Source: Owenweeksia sp. TMED14
GTDB lineage: Bacteria > Bacteroidota > Bacteroidia > Flavobacteriales > Schleiferiaceae
Assembly (NCBI GenBank): GCA_002167805.1
Contig: NHBT01000025.1
Location: 19,423 to 32,320 of the forward strand
Reading direction: 5' to 3'
Length of the DNA: 12,898 bases
Part shown: in pieces, positions 1 through 6,979 of the stretch
Layout of the letters: each line of letters begins with the position of its first letter
How positions within the stretch are numbered: position 1 is the first letter of the stretch
Position numbers and translations under genes: made by a program
The notes under the pieces: generated by a model
Told to the model about the DNA's origin: nothing
What the model saw: the letters and a program-made list of their open reading frames with translations, nothing else
The model's database searches: none

Positions 1-615
1 CCAATAAACCATCAAAATGATATTTTATTTTGGTGTGCAATTGCCTTAACTTTTTTATCAGCCTTACTTTATCAAAATATCAATAATCAAGGTATTCCGA
101 GATATATGTTTATTAAAAGCTTTTTGGAATTAAAAATTGAGAAAAAAGGATTTTGGATCCCTCACCTTTTCACATTCACTATTGGAGGCTTTTTATACTT
201 GAACTCTCTATCAATTTTAAAATTAAATTCACTTAATGAGATATATGAAGCATTTGGGCTTATTTTGATTCCCATTTGCGTTATTTTATATCAATTTATT
301 TTAAACATTGTAAGTGGTAAAATATGGGACGCAGATGTTCTTCATTATGAATGTTGGAGAATAAGATTTAAATATTTACCCATTATTCTTTTTGGAATCC
401 CATTTTTACTTTGGTTAATAGTCTGGGGTCAAAACCTTGAGGGATTTATTAAGAATCTATTTGATGTGACTGCAATAATTTATTTGATATTATATTGCTT
501 TGGTATCCTAAGTTCTGTGATAAATTTCATGAAGAAAAGCACCTCACCGTGGTATTTAGGGTTTTCATACCTTTGCGCCTTAGAAATAGCACCAATTTTT
601 TGGGCTTTATTTTAA
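1..615 (+). CDS. DUF4271 family integral membrane protein, 5' end outside the window
   Basis: The reading frame is open from the first base, so the N-terminus is missing; the ATG at position 106 lies inside the protein, between two membrane segments, and is not the real start. About six hydrophobic segments can be seen in the 204 codons present, roughly residues 8-27, 55-77, 84-108, 128-146, 158-177 and 185-204. The last segment contains the pattern L-C-A-L-E-I-A-P close to the stop codon, which resembles the conserved C-terminal end of DUF4271 proteins. These are known from Bacteroidota and commonly sit beside hemD. Their function is unknown and no catalytic motif is visible. The stop codon is 6 bases before hemD, so the two are probably co-transcribed. 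The family call rests on recalled pattern and gene order, not on a search. Confidence 0.8.
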   Translation, partial: PINHQNDILFWCAIALTFLSALLYQNINNQGIPRYMFIKSFLELKIEKKGFWIPHLFTFTIGGFLYLNSLSILKLNSLNEIYEAFGLILIPICVILYQFILNIVSGKIWDADVLHYECWRIRFKYLPIILFGIPFLLWLIVWGQNLEGFIKNLFDVTAIIYLILYCFGILSSVINFMKKSTSPWYLGFSYLCALEIAPIFWALF

Positions 616-621
616 GGACTT

Positions 622-1368
622 ATGAAAGTTAAAAATATTTTGGTCTCACAGCCTGAGCCTCAAGTTCCAAACAGCCCGTATTCTGCTCTTGCGGATAAGC
701 ATAAAGTTAAAATTGATTTTCAACCTTTTATTGAGGTCATAGGTATCCCGGGCAAAAAATTTAGAAAAGATAAAATCTCCGTTAGAGATTTTAAATCTTT
801 CATATTTACGAGCCGCATTGCTATCGATCATTTCTTCCGAATGTGTAAAGAAATGCGTGTACCTGTAAGCCCTGAATGGAAGTATTTCTGTACTTCAGAA
901 GCCGTTGCATTTTACCTACAAAAATTCGTTCCATATCGAAAAAGAAAAATTTATCCGGGCAAAGGGTCTCTTGCAGACCTGATACCGATACTAAAAAAAC
1001 AACGTGGAGAACGTTTCATGATGCCCACCTCCGATATTCTAAATCCAGATATTCCTAATCTCCTAGAGAAGTCTAACATTGGGTGGACCCGTGCTAAAAT
1101 GTACCAAACTGTTATTTGCGATTTAAGTCATTTGAGTGATATCAAATACGATATTTTAGTATTTTTTAGTCCTGAAGGAATACGTTCTTTATTAAGAAAT
1201 TTTCCAGAATTTGAGCAAGGGGAAACTCTAATTGCCGGGTTTGGAAATACAACTAAATCGGCCATTGAAGAGAATGACTTAAGACTTGATATTGCTGTTC
1301 CTACTGCCAAATTCACATCGATGACTCAAGCTCTCGATTCGTTTATTGAGAAATCAAAAAATAAGTGA
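622..1368 (+). CDS. hemD: Uroporphyrinogen-III synthase
   Basis: This 248-residue cytoplasmic protein is predicted to close and isomerise hydroxymethylbilane to uroporphyrinogen III, the last common step before heme, siroheme and corrin branches. HemD proteins are very divergent and have no strictly conserved catalytic motif; the assignment rests on length, two-lobed alpha/beta layout and typical segments: an N-terminal strand with I-L-V-S-Q-P (residues 6-11), the F-I-F-T-S-R stretch near residue 60 and the V-F-F-S-P-E-G segment near residue 181, which match the 'TS' and 'FTSP' stretches of the family. It starts with ATG 6 bases after the DUF4271 stop and its TGA overlaps the GTG start of rnpA by 4 bases, suggesting translational coupling. 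The DUF4271-hemD-rnpA order is typical of Bacteroidota, which supports the call. No other heme gene is visible nearby. Confidence 0.88.
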   Translation: MKVKNILVSQPEPQVPNSPYSALADKHKVKIDFQPFIEVIGIPGKKFRKDKISVRDFKSFIFTSRIAIDHFFRMCKEMRVPVSPEWKYFCTSEAVAFYLQKFVPYRKRKIYPGKGSLADLIPILKKQRGERFMMPTSDILNPDIPNLLEKSNIGWTRAKMYQTVICDLSHLSDIKYDILVFFSPEGIRSLLRNFPEFEQGETLIAGFGNTTKSAIEENDLRLDIAVPTAKFTSMTQALDSFIEKSKNK

Positions 1369-1739
1369 GTGACAATTGCTTCCCAAAAGAAGAGAAATTA
1401 ATATCCCGAAAGCAAATTAGGTATCTTTTTTCAGAAGGGAAAAGATTCTATAAGCATCCCATTAATATTATTTATTGTACCTCTGAATTAAAATTAGAAA
1501 GAGGAGTTCAAATACTTATTGGTGCCTCAAAAAAACGGTTTAAAAAAGCTTCTCAAAGAAATAAAATAAAGAGGCTTTTAAGAGAAGCATATCGGTTGGA
1601 GCGAAAAAAATTTCATGAAAAATCTCCACCTCTCTATATCGGTTTTTTATATGCTAATAATAAAATAGAAAGTCTTGACTTTTTGCGAATTGTTATTAAA
1701 GAGGCCCTGAATATAATTAGTCAAGAAATGAAATCCTGA
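1365..1739 (+). CDS. rnpA: Ribonuclease P protein component
   Basis: This is the small basic protein (124 residues) that binds the RNase P RNA and helps it remove the 5' leader of precursor tRNAs. The family signature is clear: R-N-K-I-K-R at residues 65-70 followed by L-L-R-E-A-Y-R, which forms the RNR helix contacting the RNA; the N-terminal K-E-E-K-L-I-S-R-K-Q-I segment is the usual tRNA-leader-contacting start of the protein. The start is GTG at 1365, overlapping the hemD stop codon by 4 bases; no ATG is available nearby in frame. The gene is not next to rpmH as in many bacteria but in the hemD neighbourhood, as is common in Bacteroidota. Its last 19 bases overlap the convergent O-antigen-ligase-like gene on the other strand, so there is no room for a conventional terminator between them. 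Confidence 0.95.
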   Translation: MSDNCFPKEEKLISRKQIRYLFSEGKRFYKHPINIIYCTSELKLERGVQILIGASKKRFKKASQRNKIKRLLREAYRLERKKFHEKSPPLYIGFLYANNKIESLDFLRIVIKEALNIISQEMKS

Positions 1740-2860
1740 TCCTTACAAGCAACCCACATCCATCCTAGGACTGCGCTAGAAATTCCAAGGGATCTCTCCA
1801 GAAAACTTTCAGTAATAAACAAGCATCCAAAGAATATTATACAGACGATCGCTTTTCTCTTTTGCAAAGAATCAAAGTGTAAAAAATTAATACGGTATGA
1901 TAAAAAAAAGCCTAGAGAGATCCATATCAATCCAAGCAATCCATAGGTTGCCGCGTATTGAAGTATTTGATTATGAACATTAGATTTGCGTTTTAGCCCA
2001 AATCGATAATTTTCATTTTGATACTCAATCATAAGTTCGTCTTGAATTTTTGTTTGGCCAACACCAAATAAAAAGTTCTCACTCCAAATATTAATAGCTG
2101 CGGTGTTTTGAACAATTCGCGTATCAAAGGATCCTGTGGCCCAATATGCTGAAATGGGCCTAAAAACATGACCTAAACTCCTTCCATCCGAAAATTTTTG
2201 GGACAAAGAGAATATTCCTAAAATAAAAAACAAAAATACCAGGTGTTTTCGGCGAAAATTAGAAACGATATTTTTTAGATAAAAAATTCCAGCGCTCAAA
2301 AGCGCAAACAAACCAATTTTTGACCCCAGCAAGCTTATTGTGGTTAAAACAATCCAAAGAAAAATAATTTGAAAAGTTCTTCTTAAACGAATCTCATAAA
2401 TAGAAACTACCCCCAATGATAAATAGGAAATTAAATATATATGTTGATGCAAAGAGCCCGCGAGCTCCCGGTAAAATATCAGTGATAAATCTCCATTCTC
2501 CCAAAATGAGAAAAGTGAATTAGAAAGAAGATATATACAAAGAATTAAACCACCTATTGGCAAAGATGACCTTACCCAGCGCCAATGTCCAGAAACTGCA
2601 ATGGGTATTAAAAAAAAGGGAAGTAACCGATACAAGTATTTTAAATCCAAAGAAAATGTCCAAAATCCTCCAAATATTGCTAAAAAAAAGAAACTCCAAG
2701 GTAGAAGTGAGAGATTAAATAGCTTGAGAAAAGGTGTCTTAGAGAAACAACCCAAAAAAAATGCCATCCCAAGAAATAGCCCAGCACCAAAATCCCAAAA
2801 GGGTAATAAAATAATCCAAATACAAAGAATTAAACCGCGATATTTATTCAAAGACTTCAT
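1721..2860 (-). CDS. O-antigen ligase/polymerase-like polytopic membrane protein
   Basis: This 379-residue protein is very hydrophobic, with about ten membrane segments, and looks like a member of the O-antigen ligase (WaaL/Wzy-like) family, which transfers or polymerises undecaprenyl-linked glycans at the outer face of the inner membrane. The large periplasmic loop falls at about residues 216-305 and carries a conserved-looking Arg (D-T-R, residue 248), the F-G-V-G-Q segment and the characteristic V-H-N-Q-I-L-Q motif (His296-Asn297) followed by Y-G-L-L-G-L-I-W at the start of the next membrane helix. The real substrate cannot be told: ligase, polymerase and protein O-glycosyltransferase share this fold. 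Its ATG overlaps the alr stop codon by 4 bases, so it is the last gene of the tdk-alr operon, and its 3' end overlaps rnpA by 19 bases. No glycosyltransferases flank it, which is unusual for a polysaccharide gene. Confidence 0.75.
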   Translation of the reverse strand: MKSLNKYRGLILCIWIILLPFWDFGAGLFLGMAFFLGCFSKTPFLKLFNLSLLPWSFFFLAIFGGFWTFSLDLKYLYRLLPFFLIPIAVSGHWRWVRSSLPIGGLILCIYLLSNSLFSFWENGDLSLIFYRELAGSLHQHIYLISYLSLGVVSIYEIRLRRTFQIIFLWIVLTTISLLGSKIGLFALLSAGIFYLKNIVSNFRRKHLVFLFFILGIFSLSQKFSDGRSLGHVFRPISAYWATGSFDTRIVQNTAAINIWSENFLFGVGQTKIQDELMIEYQNENYRFGLKRKSNVHNQILQYAATYGLLGLIWISLGFFLSYRINFLHFDSLQKRKAIVCIIFFGCLFITESFLERSLGISSAVLGWMWVACKDQDFIS

Positions 2861-3984
2861 TCTTGATTATGAATTGGGATCCTATCTATCCTTGATGATA
2901 ATCGAGTTAAAACCTCATAACATGTGGTTTTACAATTCTTTGCAAAATCTATTATTTTAATATTACTACCAAATATTTCAACAGGATCACCAACTTTAAT
3001 AGCTGAATCTGTTATGTCAAGCATAGTCATATCCATACAAACCTTTCCAATTACTGGATACAGTTTACCATTGATAAACATTTTACCCACTCCATTGCTT
3101 AATAATCTTGGAAATCCATCTGCATAACCTATAGGAATTGTGGCAATTTTCCTATCCTCTTTAGCTATATAATCTCTCCCGTAAGAAACTCCTTCACCTT
3201 CACGAATAAAGTGTATATGTGATACTTTCGAATATAAGTGCGCTACAGGCGAAAGACTTAATTCAGTGTTATTTATCGGGGTGTGCCCATATAAACCTAT
3301 ACCTATTCTTACCATATCTGCATTAAAAGCAGTATGCCTTTCTGTGGCTGATGTATTTGATATATGTCGAGTGCATTTATATCCAAGCTCACTCTCTATT
3401 TTTTCACAAAATAAATTAAAATCGATATTTTGTTTTCGAGTAAAAGCATCTTCTTTCGAGATATCTGCCGAAGCAAAATGACTCATTATTGATAATACTT
3501 TTACAGAAGGATTATTCTTTAACGATTCAATAACCATGGGTAAATCCTTTATTTTGAAACCAAGACGATTCATACCAGTATCCACTTTGATGTGAATTTT
3601 ACCATCTGGAATATTTTTTTGTTGAATAAATTCCATATATCTGTGCAACGAGTCCTCCGAGAAAATTTCCGGTTCTAAATTTTGAGAAATCATCAAATCA
3701 ATGTTTTTTTCTCCTGGGTTCATCACCATAATTGGTGTTTTAATACCATTGATACGAAGTTCATTCCCCTCGTCTGCATATGCGACTCCGAAATAATCAA
3801 TATTTTTTTTCTCTAACGCTTTGGCTATTGTTACTGCACCTGTTCCATAAGCATTGGCTTTTATCATAGCCATTATTTTTACATTTTTTGCGACTAGCCC
3901 CTGAAAAACCTCCAAATTTTTTAACAACGAATCCATATCTAAGTATAGAATGGTATCACTAAATGCTTTTTGAGGAAGTATCAT
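2857..3984 (-). CDS. alr: Alanine racemase (PLP-dependent)
   Basis: This enzyme interconverts L- and D-alanine in the cytoplasm and supplies D-alanine for peptidoglycan. At 375 residues it has normal length. The PLP-binding lysine is Lys42 in M-I-K-A-N-A-Y-G, the start of the alpha/beta barrel. Further family marks are the V-D-T-G-M-N-R-L-G-F segment (about 134-143), S-N-T-S-A (209-213), the phosphate-side Arg226 in R-I-G-I-G-L-Y-G, the second catalytic base Tyr268 in V-S-Y-G-R of the C-terminal beta domain, and the substrate-carboxylate segment C-M-D-M (316-319). All key residues are present, so it should be active. The ATG is 1 base after the tdk stop, and its own stop overlaps the downstream ligase-like gene by 4 bases. 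The tdk-alr pairing is common in Flavobacteriales. Confidence 0.97.
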   Translation of the reverse strand: MILPQKAFSDTILYLDMDSLLKNLEVFQGLVAKNVKIMAMIKANAYGTGAVTIAKALEKKNIDYFGVAYADEGNELRINGIKTPIMVMNPGEKNIDLMISQNLEPEIFSEDSLHRYMEFIQQKNIPDGKIHIKVDTGMNRLGFKIKDLPMVIESLKNNPSVKVLSIMSHFASADISKEDAFTRKQNIDFNLFCEKIESELGYKCTRHISNTSATERHTAFNADMVRIGIGLYGHTPINNTELSLSPVAHLYSKVSHIHFIREGEGVSYGRDYIAKEDRKIATIPIGYADGFPRLLSNGVGKMFINGKLYPVIGKVCMDMTMLDITDSAIKVGDPVEIFGSNIKIIDFAKNCKTTCYEVLTRLSSRIDRIPIHNQE

Positions 3985-3985
3985 A

Positions 3986-4564
3986 TTATTTATTTAACAT
4001 TTCCTTAAATATAAAACGTGAAACTGCCTCATATGCCGCTTCACCACCAACCTGAATAGTTTTACCATCCGGATTTAAACGGTGAGAAAAATTAGCTAGC
4101 TCGCCTGTCTTGGAACACTTTGCATGGACTTTAGTAACAAACTCCGCTACCGCCATCAAGTTAGGCATTGGACCAAAAGGGTTACCTAAAAAATCCATAT
4201 CTAACCCTGCTACAATAACTCGAATACCCATATTTGCTAAATCATTACAGACTTTAATAATACCCTCATCAAAGAACTGGGCTTCGTCAATTCCGACAAT
4301 TTTTGAATTTCTGGCCATTCGAAATAACTCACTTGAGCTCTCAACCGAAACACATTTGATAGATACTTTTGAATGCGTTACAATCTCATCTTCAGCATAT
4401 CGGTTATCAACCTTCGGTTTGAGTACTTTGACATTAGGTTCAGAAATTTCGGAGATCTGAATCCGCCGAATTAACTCTTCAGTTTTGCCTGAGAACATTG
4501 ATCCTGTAATAATTTCTATCCATCCAGACTTTTGGATTTCTATTTCGGAATACTCTTGGAACAT
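3986..4564 (-). CDS. tdk: Thymidine kinase, type II
   Basis: This salvage enzyme phosphorylates thymidine to dTMP with ATP in the cytoplasm. The P-loop is G-S-M-F-S-G-K-T (residues 21-28), the catalytic Glu94 lies in D-E-A-Q-F-F, and the lasso region follows around 147-178. I chose the ATG at 4564 (192 residues, beginning Met-Phe as in other Bacteroidota thymidine kinases). An in-frame TTG at 4588 would add 8 residues, but it lies inside the -7 promoter element and would not be transcribed. The zinc lasso is unusual: the first cysteine pair reads C-S-K-T-G (Cys150, with Thr153 in place of the second Cys), and the C-terminal pair is absent. From memory this loss is common in the phylum, so it is probably a lineage trait and not inactivation. 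It is the first gene of the tdk-alr-ligase operon. Confidence 0.95.
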   Translation of the reverse strand: MFQEYSEIEIQKSGWIEIITGSMFSGKTEELIRRIQISEISEPNVKVLKPKVDNRYAEDEIVTHSKVSIKCVSVESSSELFRMARNSKIVGIDEAQFFDEGIIKVCNDLANMGIRVIVAGLDMDFLGNPFGPMPNLMAVAEFVTKVHAKCSKTGELANFSHRLNPDGKTIQVGGEAAYEAVSRFIFKEMLNK

Positions 4565-4585
4565 TTTGTAAATTTCAGTTCTGCA

Positions 4586-4615
4586 CAAATCTAACGCAAT
4601 AGCTTAAAATTTCAA
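4586..4615 (-). promoter_or_regulatory. Bacteroidota-type promoter of the tdk-alr operon
   Basis: On the minus strand the -33 element TTG (4615-4613) is followed after 19 bases by TAGATTTG (4593-4586), a perfect match to the Bacteroidota -7 consensus TAnnTTTG. The spacing falls in the known range of about 17-23. Transcription would start some 6-8 bases further on, leaving a leader of roughly 15 bases before the tdk ATG at 4564. This also decides the tdk start, because an upstream TTG codon coincides with the end of the -7 element. Confidence 0.65.
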
Positions 4616-4618
4616 CTT

Positions 4619-5152
4619 ATGTCATTAAATGAATCGATAGAAATAGTTCGTGAAGCTCTAAAAAATGAGATACCCTCAGATAAAGAATTTTTGGCGCTAC
4701 ACGAATTAGTTAGTTTAGCTCATATTAAAATCATAAATGCCGAAATCGATAAAATAAAATCAGATAATAAAAAAAGCATTAAAGCCCTTGTGGATAGTCA
4801 TTTATCGTTATCACCTAGCCCCAGAAAAGAAAAGGTTAGTTCGGAAAACATAAACTTTATCCCAAAGGTGGAAAAGTCCCAAGAGTCAATTCATCAAAAA
4901 TCTGAAAATTCCGTTAATAATAAATATTCAAAATTAAAATTGGGCTTAAATGATCGTTTAGCATTTATTAAAATTCTATTTAATGGTTCTACTGATGATT
5001 TTGAAATGGTTATTTCAGCTCTATCAACCATGGAAACAAAAGAAGAATGCAATACGTTTATTTTAAAAACAATTCAACCTGATTATGACTGGTCTGGAAA
5101 AGAAGAAACTGTTGAAAAATTTATATCATTCGCTAATGCACGATTCAAATAA
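4619..5152 (+). CDS. Bacteroidota-conserved protein of unknown function
   Basis: I do not recognise a named family for this 177-residue protein. It has three parts: a helical N-terminal region (about 1-60), a polar low-complexity linker rich in Ser, Lys, Glu and Asn (about 60-103), and a compact C-terminal region (about 104-177). The C-terminal part, with L-N-D-R-L-A-F-I-K-I-L-F-N-G near its start and a final Asp-Tyr-Asp-Trp ... F-I-S-F-A-N-A-R-F stretch, resembles a small helical domain I recall from many uncharacterised Bacteroidota proteins (pattern: 'ND+ ... F ... LF-G ... A ... YNW ... F ... R+F'). There is no signal peptide or membrane segment, so it is probably cytoplasmic. It stops 2 bases before rsmI, so the two are likely co-transcribed, and it is divergent from tdk. 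It may have a role near translation or the ribosome, but only by association. Confidence 0.8.
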   Translation: MSLNESIEIVREALKNEIPSDKEFLALHELVSLAHIKIINAEIDKIKSDNKKSIKALVDSHLSLSPSPRKEKVSSENINFIPKVEKSQESIHQKSENSVNNKYSKLKLGLNDRLAFIKILFNGSTDDFEMVISALSTMETKEECNTFILKTIQPDYDWSGKEETVEKFISFANARFK

Positions 5153-5154
5153 GA

Positions 5155-5826
5155 ATGGGTAAGCTCATACTTGTTCCAACTCCAATCGGTAATATTGAAG
5201 ACATCAGTAATCGAGCGAAACAATGTATCTCCAATGCGGTGAAGGTTCTTGCAGAAGATACACGAGTCACAGGAAAACTAATGAAGCTTTTAGGTTTAAA
5301 AGTAAAATTAGAATCTTTTCATATGCACAATGAACATTTAAAAGTGAACCAGGTAGTAGAAAATATAAAAAGCAATGATTTAGATACTGTGCTTGTTTGC
5401 GACGCAGGGACCCCAGGAATCAGTGATCCCGGATATCTACTTGTTAGAAAATGTATTCAGGAAGAGGTTCTAGTCGAAGCGCTTCCAGGCCCAACGGCTT
5501 TGATTCCAGCTTTAGTAGGAAGTGGGTTCCCAAGCGACCGATTTATTTTTGATGGCTTTTTACCTTTGAAAAAAGGAAGGAAATCAAGAATCTCAGAATG
5601 GAAACACGAAAAACGAACCATAATTTTTTATGAATCGCCACATCGGCTTATTAGGTGCCTAAAGGAAATGAAAGATGAACTTGGAGGGAATAGGTCAATT
5701 TGCGTTGCTCGCGAGATAAGTAAACTATACGAGACTTATCATCGCGGAACCATCGATGAATTAATCTTTTATTTCTCAGATAATGACATCAAAGGAGAAC
5801 TTGTTATTCTTATTTCCCCGAAATAA
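5155..5826 (+). CDS. rsmI: 16S rRNA (cytidine(1402)-2'-O)-methyltransferase
   Basis: This enzyme methylates the ribose of C1402 in the decoding centre of 16S rRNA using S-adenosylmethionine. It belongs to the tetrapyrrole-methylase fold. Visible motifs are V-P-T-P-I-G-N-I (residues 7-14), A-E-D-T-R (33-37), the glycine-rich D-A-G-T-P-G-I-S-D-P-G segment (about 84-94), the L-P-G-P-T-A-L-I-P-A-L segment (about 107-117) and E-S-P-H-R-L (about 160-165). It has 223 residues, shorter at the C-terminus than the E. coli enzyme (about 286), which is usual in Bacteroidota. The ATG follows the preceding stop by 2 bases, so it is probably translated together with the upstream unknown protein. It is followed by a 46-base gap that holds the promoter-like sequence of the next operon and no clear terminator. 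Confidence 0.96.
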   Translation: MGKLILVPTPIGNIEDISNRAKQCISNAVKVLAEDTRVTGKLMKLLGLKVKLESFHMHNEHLKVNQVVENIKSNDLDTVLVCDAGTPGISDPGYLLVRKCIQEEVLVEALPGPTALIPALVGSGFPSDRFIFDGFLPLKKGRKSRISEWKHEKRTIIFYESPHRLIRCLKEMKDELGGNRSICVAREISKLYETYHRGTIDELIFYFSDNDIKGELVILISPK

Positions 5827-5857
5827 AAATCAACCAAAATGAGGATAAAAGAATAAA

Positions 5858-5865
5858 TATCTTTG
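5858..5865 (+). promoter_or_regulatory. Possible -7 promoter element before the DAHP synthase gene
   Basis: TATCTTTG fits the Bacteroidota -7 consensus TAnnTTTG exactly and lies 7 bases before the ATG at 5873. No TTG is found at the expected -33 distance, so only half the promoter is supported. If used, transcription would begin within a few bases of the start codon, giving an almost leaderless mRNA. Confidence 0.4.
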
Positions 5866-5872
5866 ATTTAAT

Positions 5873-6979
5873 ATGTATTCAGACATTGAAAATTCGAGAA
5901 AATGGGGATATTGGGATATATCCAGCTCAAACCCATTAATAATTGCTGGCCCATGTTCGGCAGAATCTGAAAATCAAGTTTTAAAAACTGCAAGGGAATT
6001 AAAATCAAGTGGTAAAGTCCATCTTTTTAGATCTGGAATTTGGAAGCCACGTACCCGAGCTGGCCAATTTGAAGGAAAAGGTCATATAGCTCTAGAATGG
6101 CTTAAAAATATGCGTAAGGAGGTTGATTTGCCCTTTATTATTGAGGTCGCAAACACTCGACATGTTGATCATGCTCTTAATGCTTCTGCTGATGCATTAT
6201 GGATAGGGGCAAGAACTACTGTAAATCCATTTTATGTTCAAGAAATAGCTGAATCGCTCAGAGGAACCGATATCCCAATTTTGATTAAAAATCCTATCCA
6301 TGCTGATTTAGGTTTATGGCTAGGTGCTTTTGAAAGACTAGAAAAAAGTGGCCTGCATAATCTCGCAGCTGTTCACAGAGGGTTTTTTGCGAGTAACTCT
6401 GCTCCATTTAGAAATGATCCAAGATGGGAAATCAGTTTTGATTTTAGAAGGGCTGCACCAACAATACCAATAATATGTGATCCTAGCCATATCGCCGGCA
6501 AAAGAGAATTAATTGAACAAATTACCCGAGTTGCAATGGACATTCAAATGGATGGTTTAATGGTTGAAGTTCACCATTCTCCAAAAGATGCATTAAGTGA
6601 CCCTGATCAACAAATAACTCCCGGCAAATTGATTTCATTATTAAAAGAATTAGATTTAGAATCCAAAGCTGTTACTCCTCGCGAATTGCAAAAGCTAATA
6701 TCAGATCAAAGGAAAATTTTAGATACTCTTGATAAAAGTATTGTTAATGCTCTGAAAAAGAGAATGAAAATAGTTGATGAGCTTGGTCATATAAAAGCTA
6801 ATAACAATGCCAGTGTATTTCAAATGGAACGATGGTTTGATTTATTGAAACAAAGAGGAAATCAAGCACGAGAGCTGGGATTAAATGAAAATTTTATAAA
6901 TGAACTATTTCAAATCATTCATAAATATTCAGTTGAACAACAAAATAAAATTTATCAGCATTTTCGAGATAAAGAATGA
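5873..6979 (+). CDS. Bifunctional DAHP synthase / chorismate mutase
   Basis: This 368-residue protein joins two shikimate-pathway activities. Residues 1 to about 255 are a type I-beta 3-deoxy-D-arabino-heptulosonate 7-phosphate synthase (KDO8P-synthase-like barrel), condensing PEP and erythrose 4-phosphate. It has A-G-P-C-S-A with metal-ligand Cys28, K-P-R-T (58-61), W-I-G-A-R-T (110-115), the K-N-P segment (139-141), V-H-R-G-F (167-171) and D-P-S-H with metal-ligand His206. Residues about 266-362 are an AroQ-type chorismate mutase with Arg280, Arg297, Lys308 and the E-R pair 319-320 in the expected places. The mutase is at the C-terminus, as in Bacteroidota enzymes such as that of Porphyromonas gingivalis; in Bacillus it is N-terminal. 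In the Porphyromonas type the mutase domain gives prephenate feedback control, so the same is inferred here. The ATG at 5873 is the only reasonable start. The stop overlaps the recJ start by 4 bases (ATGA). Confidence 0.95.
   Translation: MYSDIENSRKWGYWDISSSNPLIIAGPCSAESENQVLKTARELKSSGKVHLFRSGIWKPRTRAGQFEGKGHIALEWLKNMRKEVDLPFIIEVANTRHVDHALNASADALWIGARTTVNPFYVQEIAESLRGTDIPILIKNPIHADLGLWLGAFERLEKSGLHNLAAVHRGFFASNSAPFRNDPRWEISFDFRRAAPTIPIICDPSHIAGKRELIEQITRVAMDIQMDGLMVEVHHSPKDALSDPDQQITPGKLISLLKELDLESKAVTPRELQKLISDQRKILDTLDKSIVNALKKRMKIVDELGHIKANNNASVFQMERWFDLLKQRGNQARELGLNENFINELFQIIHKYSVEQQNKIYQHFRDKE

Noticed and set aside
106..615. A complete 169-residue membrane protein starting at ATG 106
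   Set aside because: The frame is open to position 1 and encodes another membrane segment upstream, so this is a gene truncated by the window edge.
2601..2960. Plus-strand open frame of 119 codons
   Set aside because: It lies antisense to the ligase-like gene and alr; its Lys/Asn-rich, patternless translation is a shadow of strongly supported genes on the minus strand.
4110..4460. Plus-strand open frame of 116 codons
   Set aside because: It is entirely antisense to thymidine kinase, whose catalytic motifs are clear; no promoter or family resemblance.
4565..4588. TTG start giving a 200-residue thymidine kinase
   Set aside because: The codon is part of the -7 promoter element TAGATTTG, and family members start with Met-Phe, matching the ATG at 4564.
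4860..4930. Possible simple repeat in the Ser/Lys/Asn-rich linker of the unknown protein
   Set aside because: The composition is biased but no repeating unit is present at the DNA or protein level.
5827..5872. Terminator after rsmI
   Set aside because: The gap is A-rich but has no stem followed by a T run; only a promoter-like element is visible.
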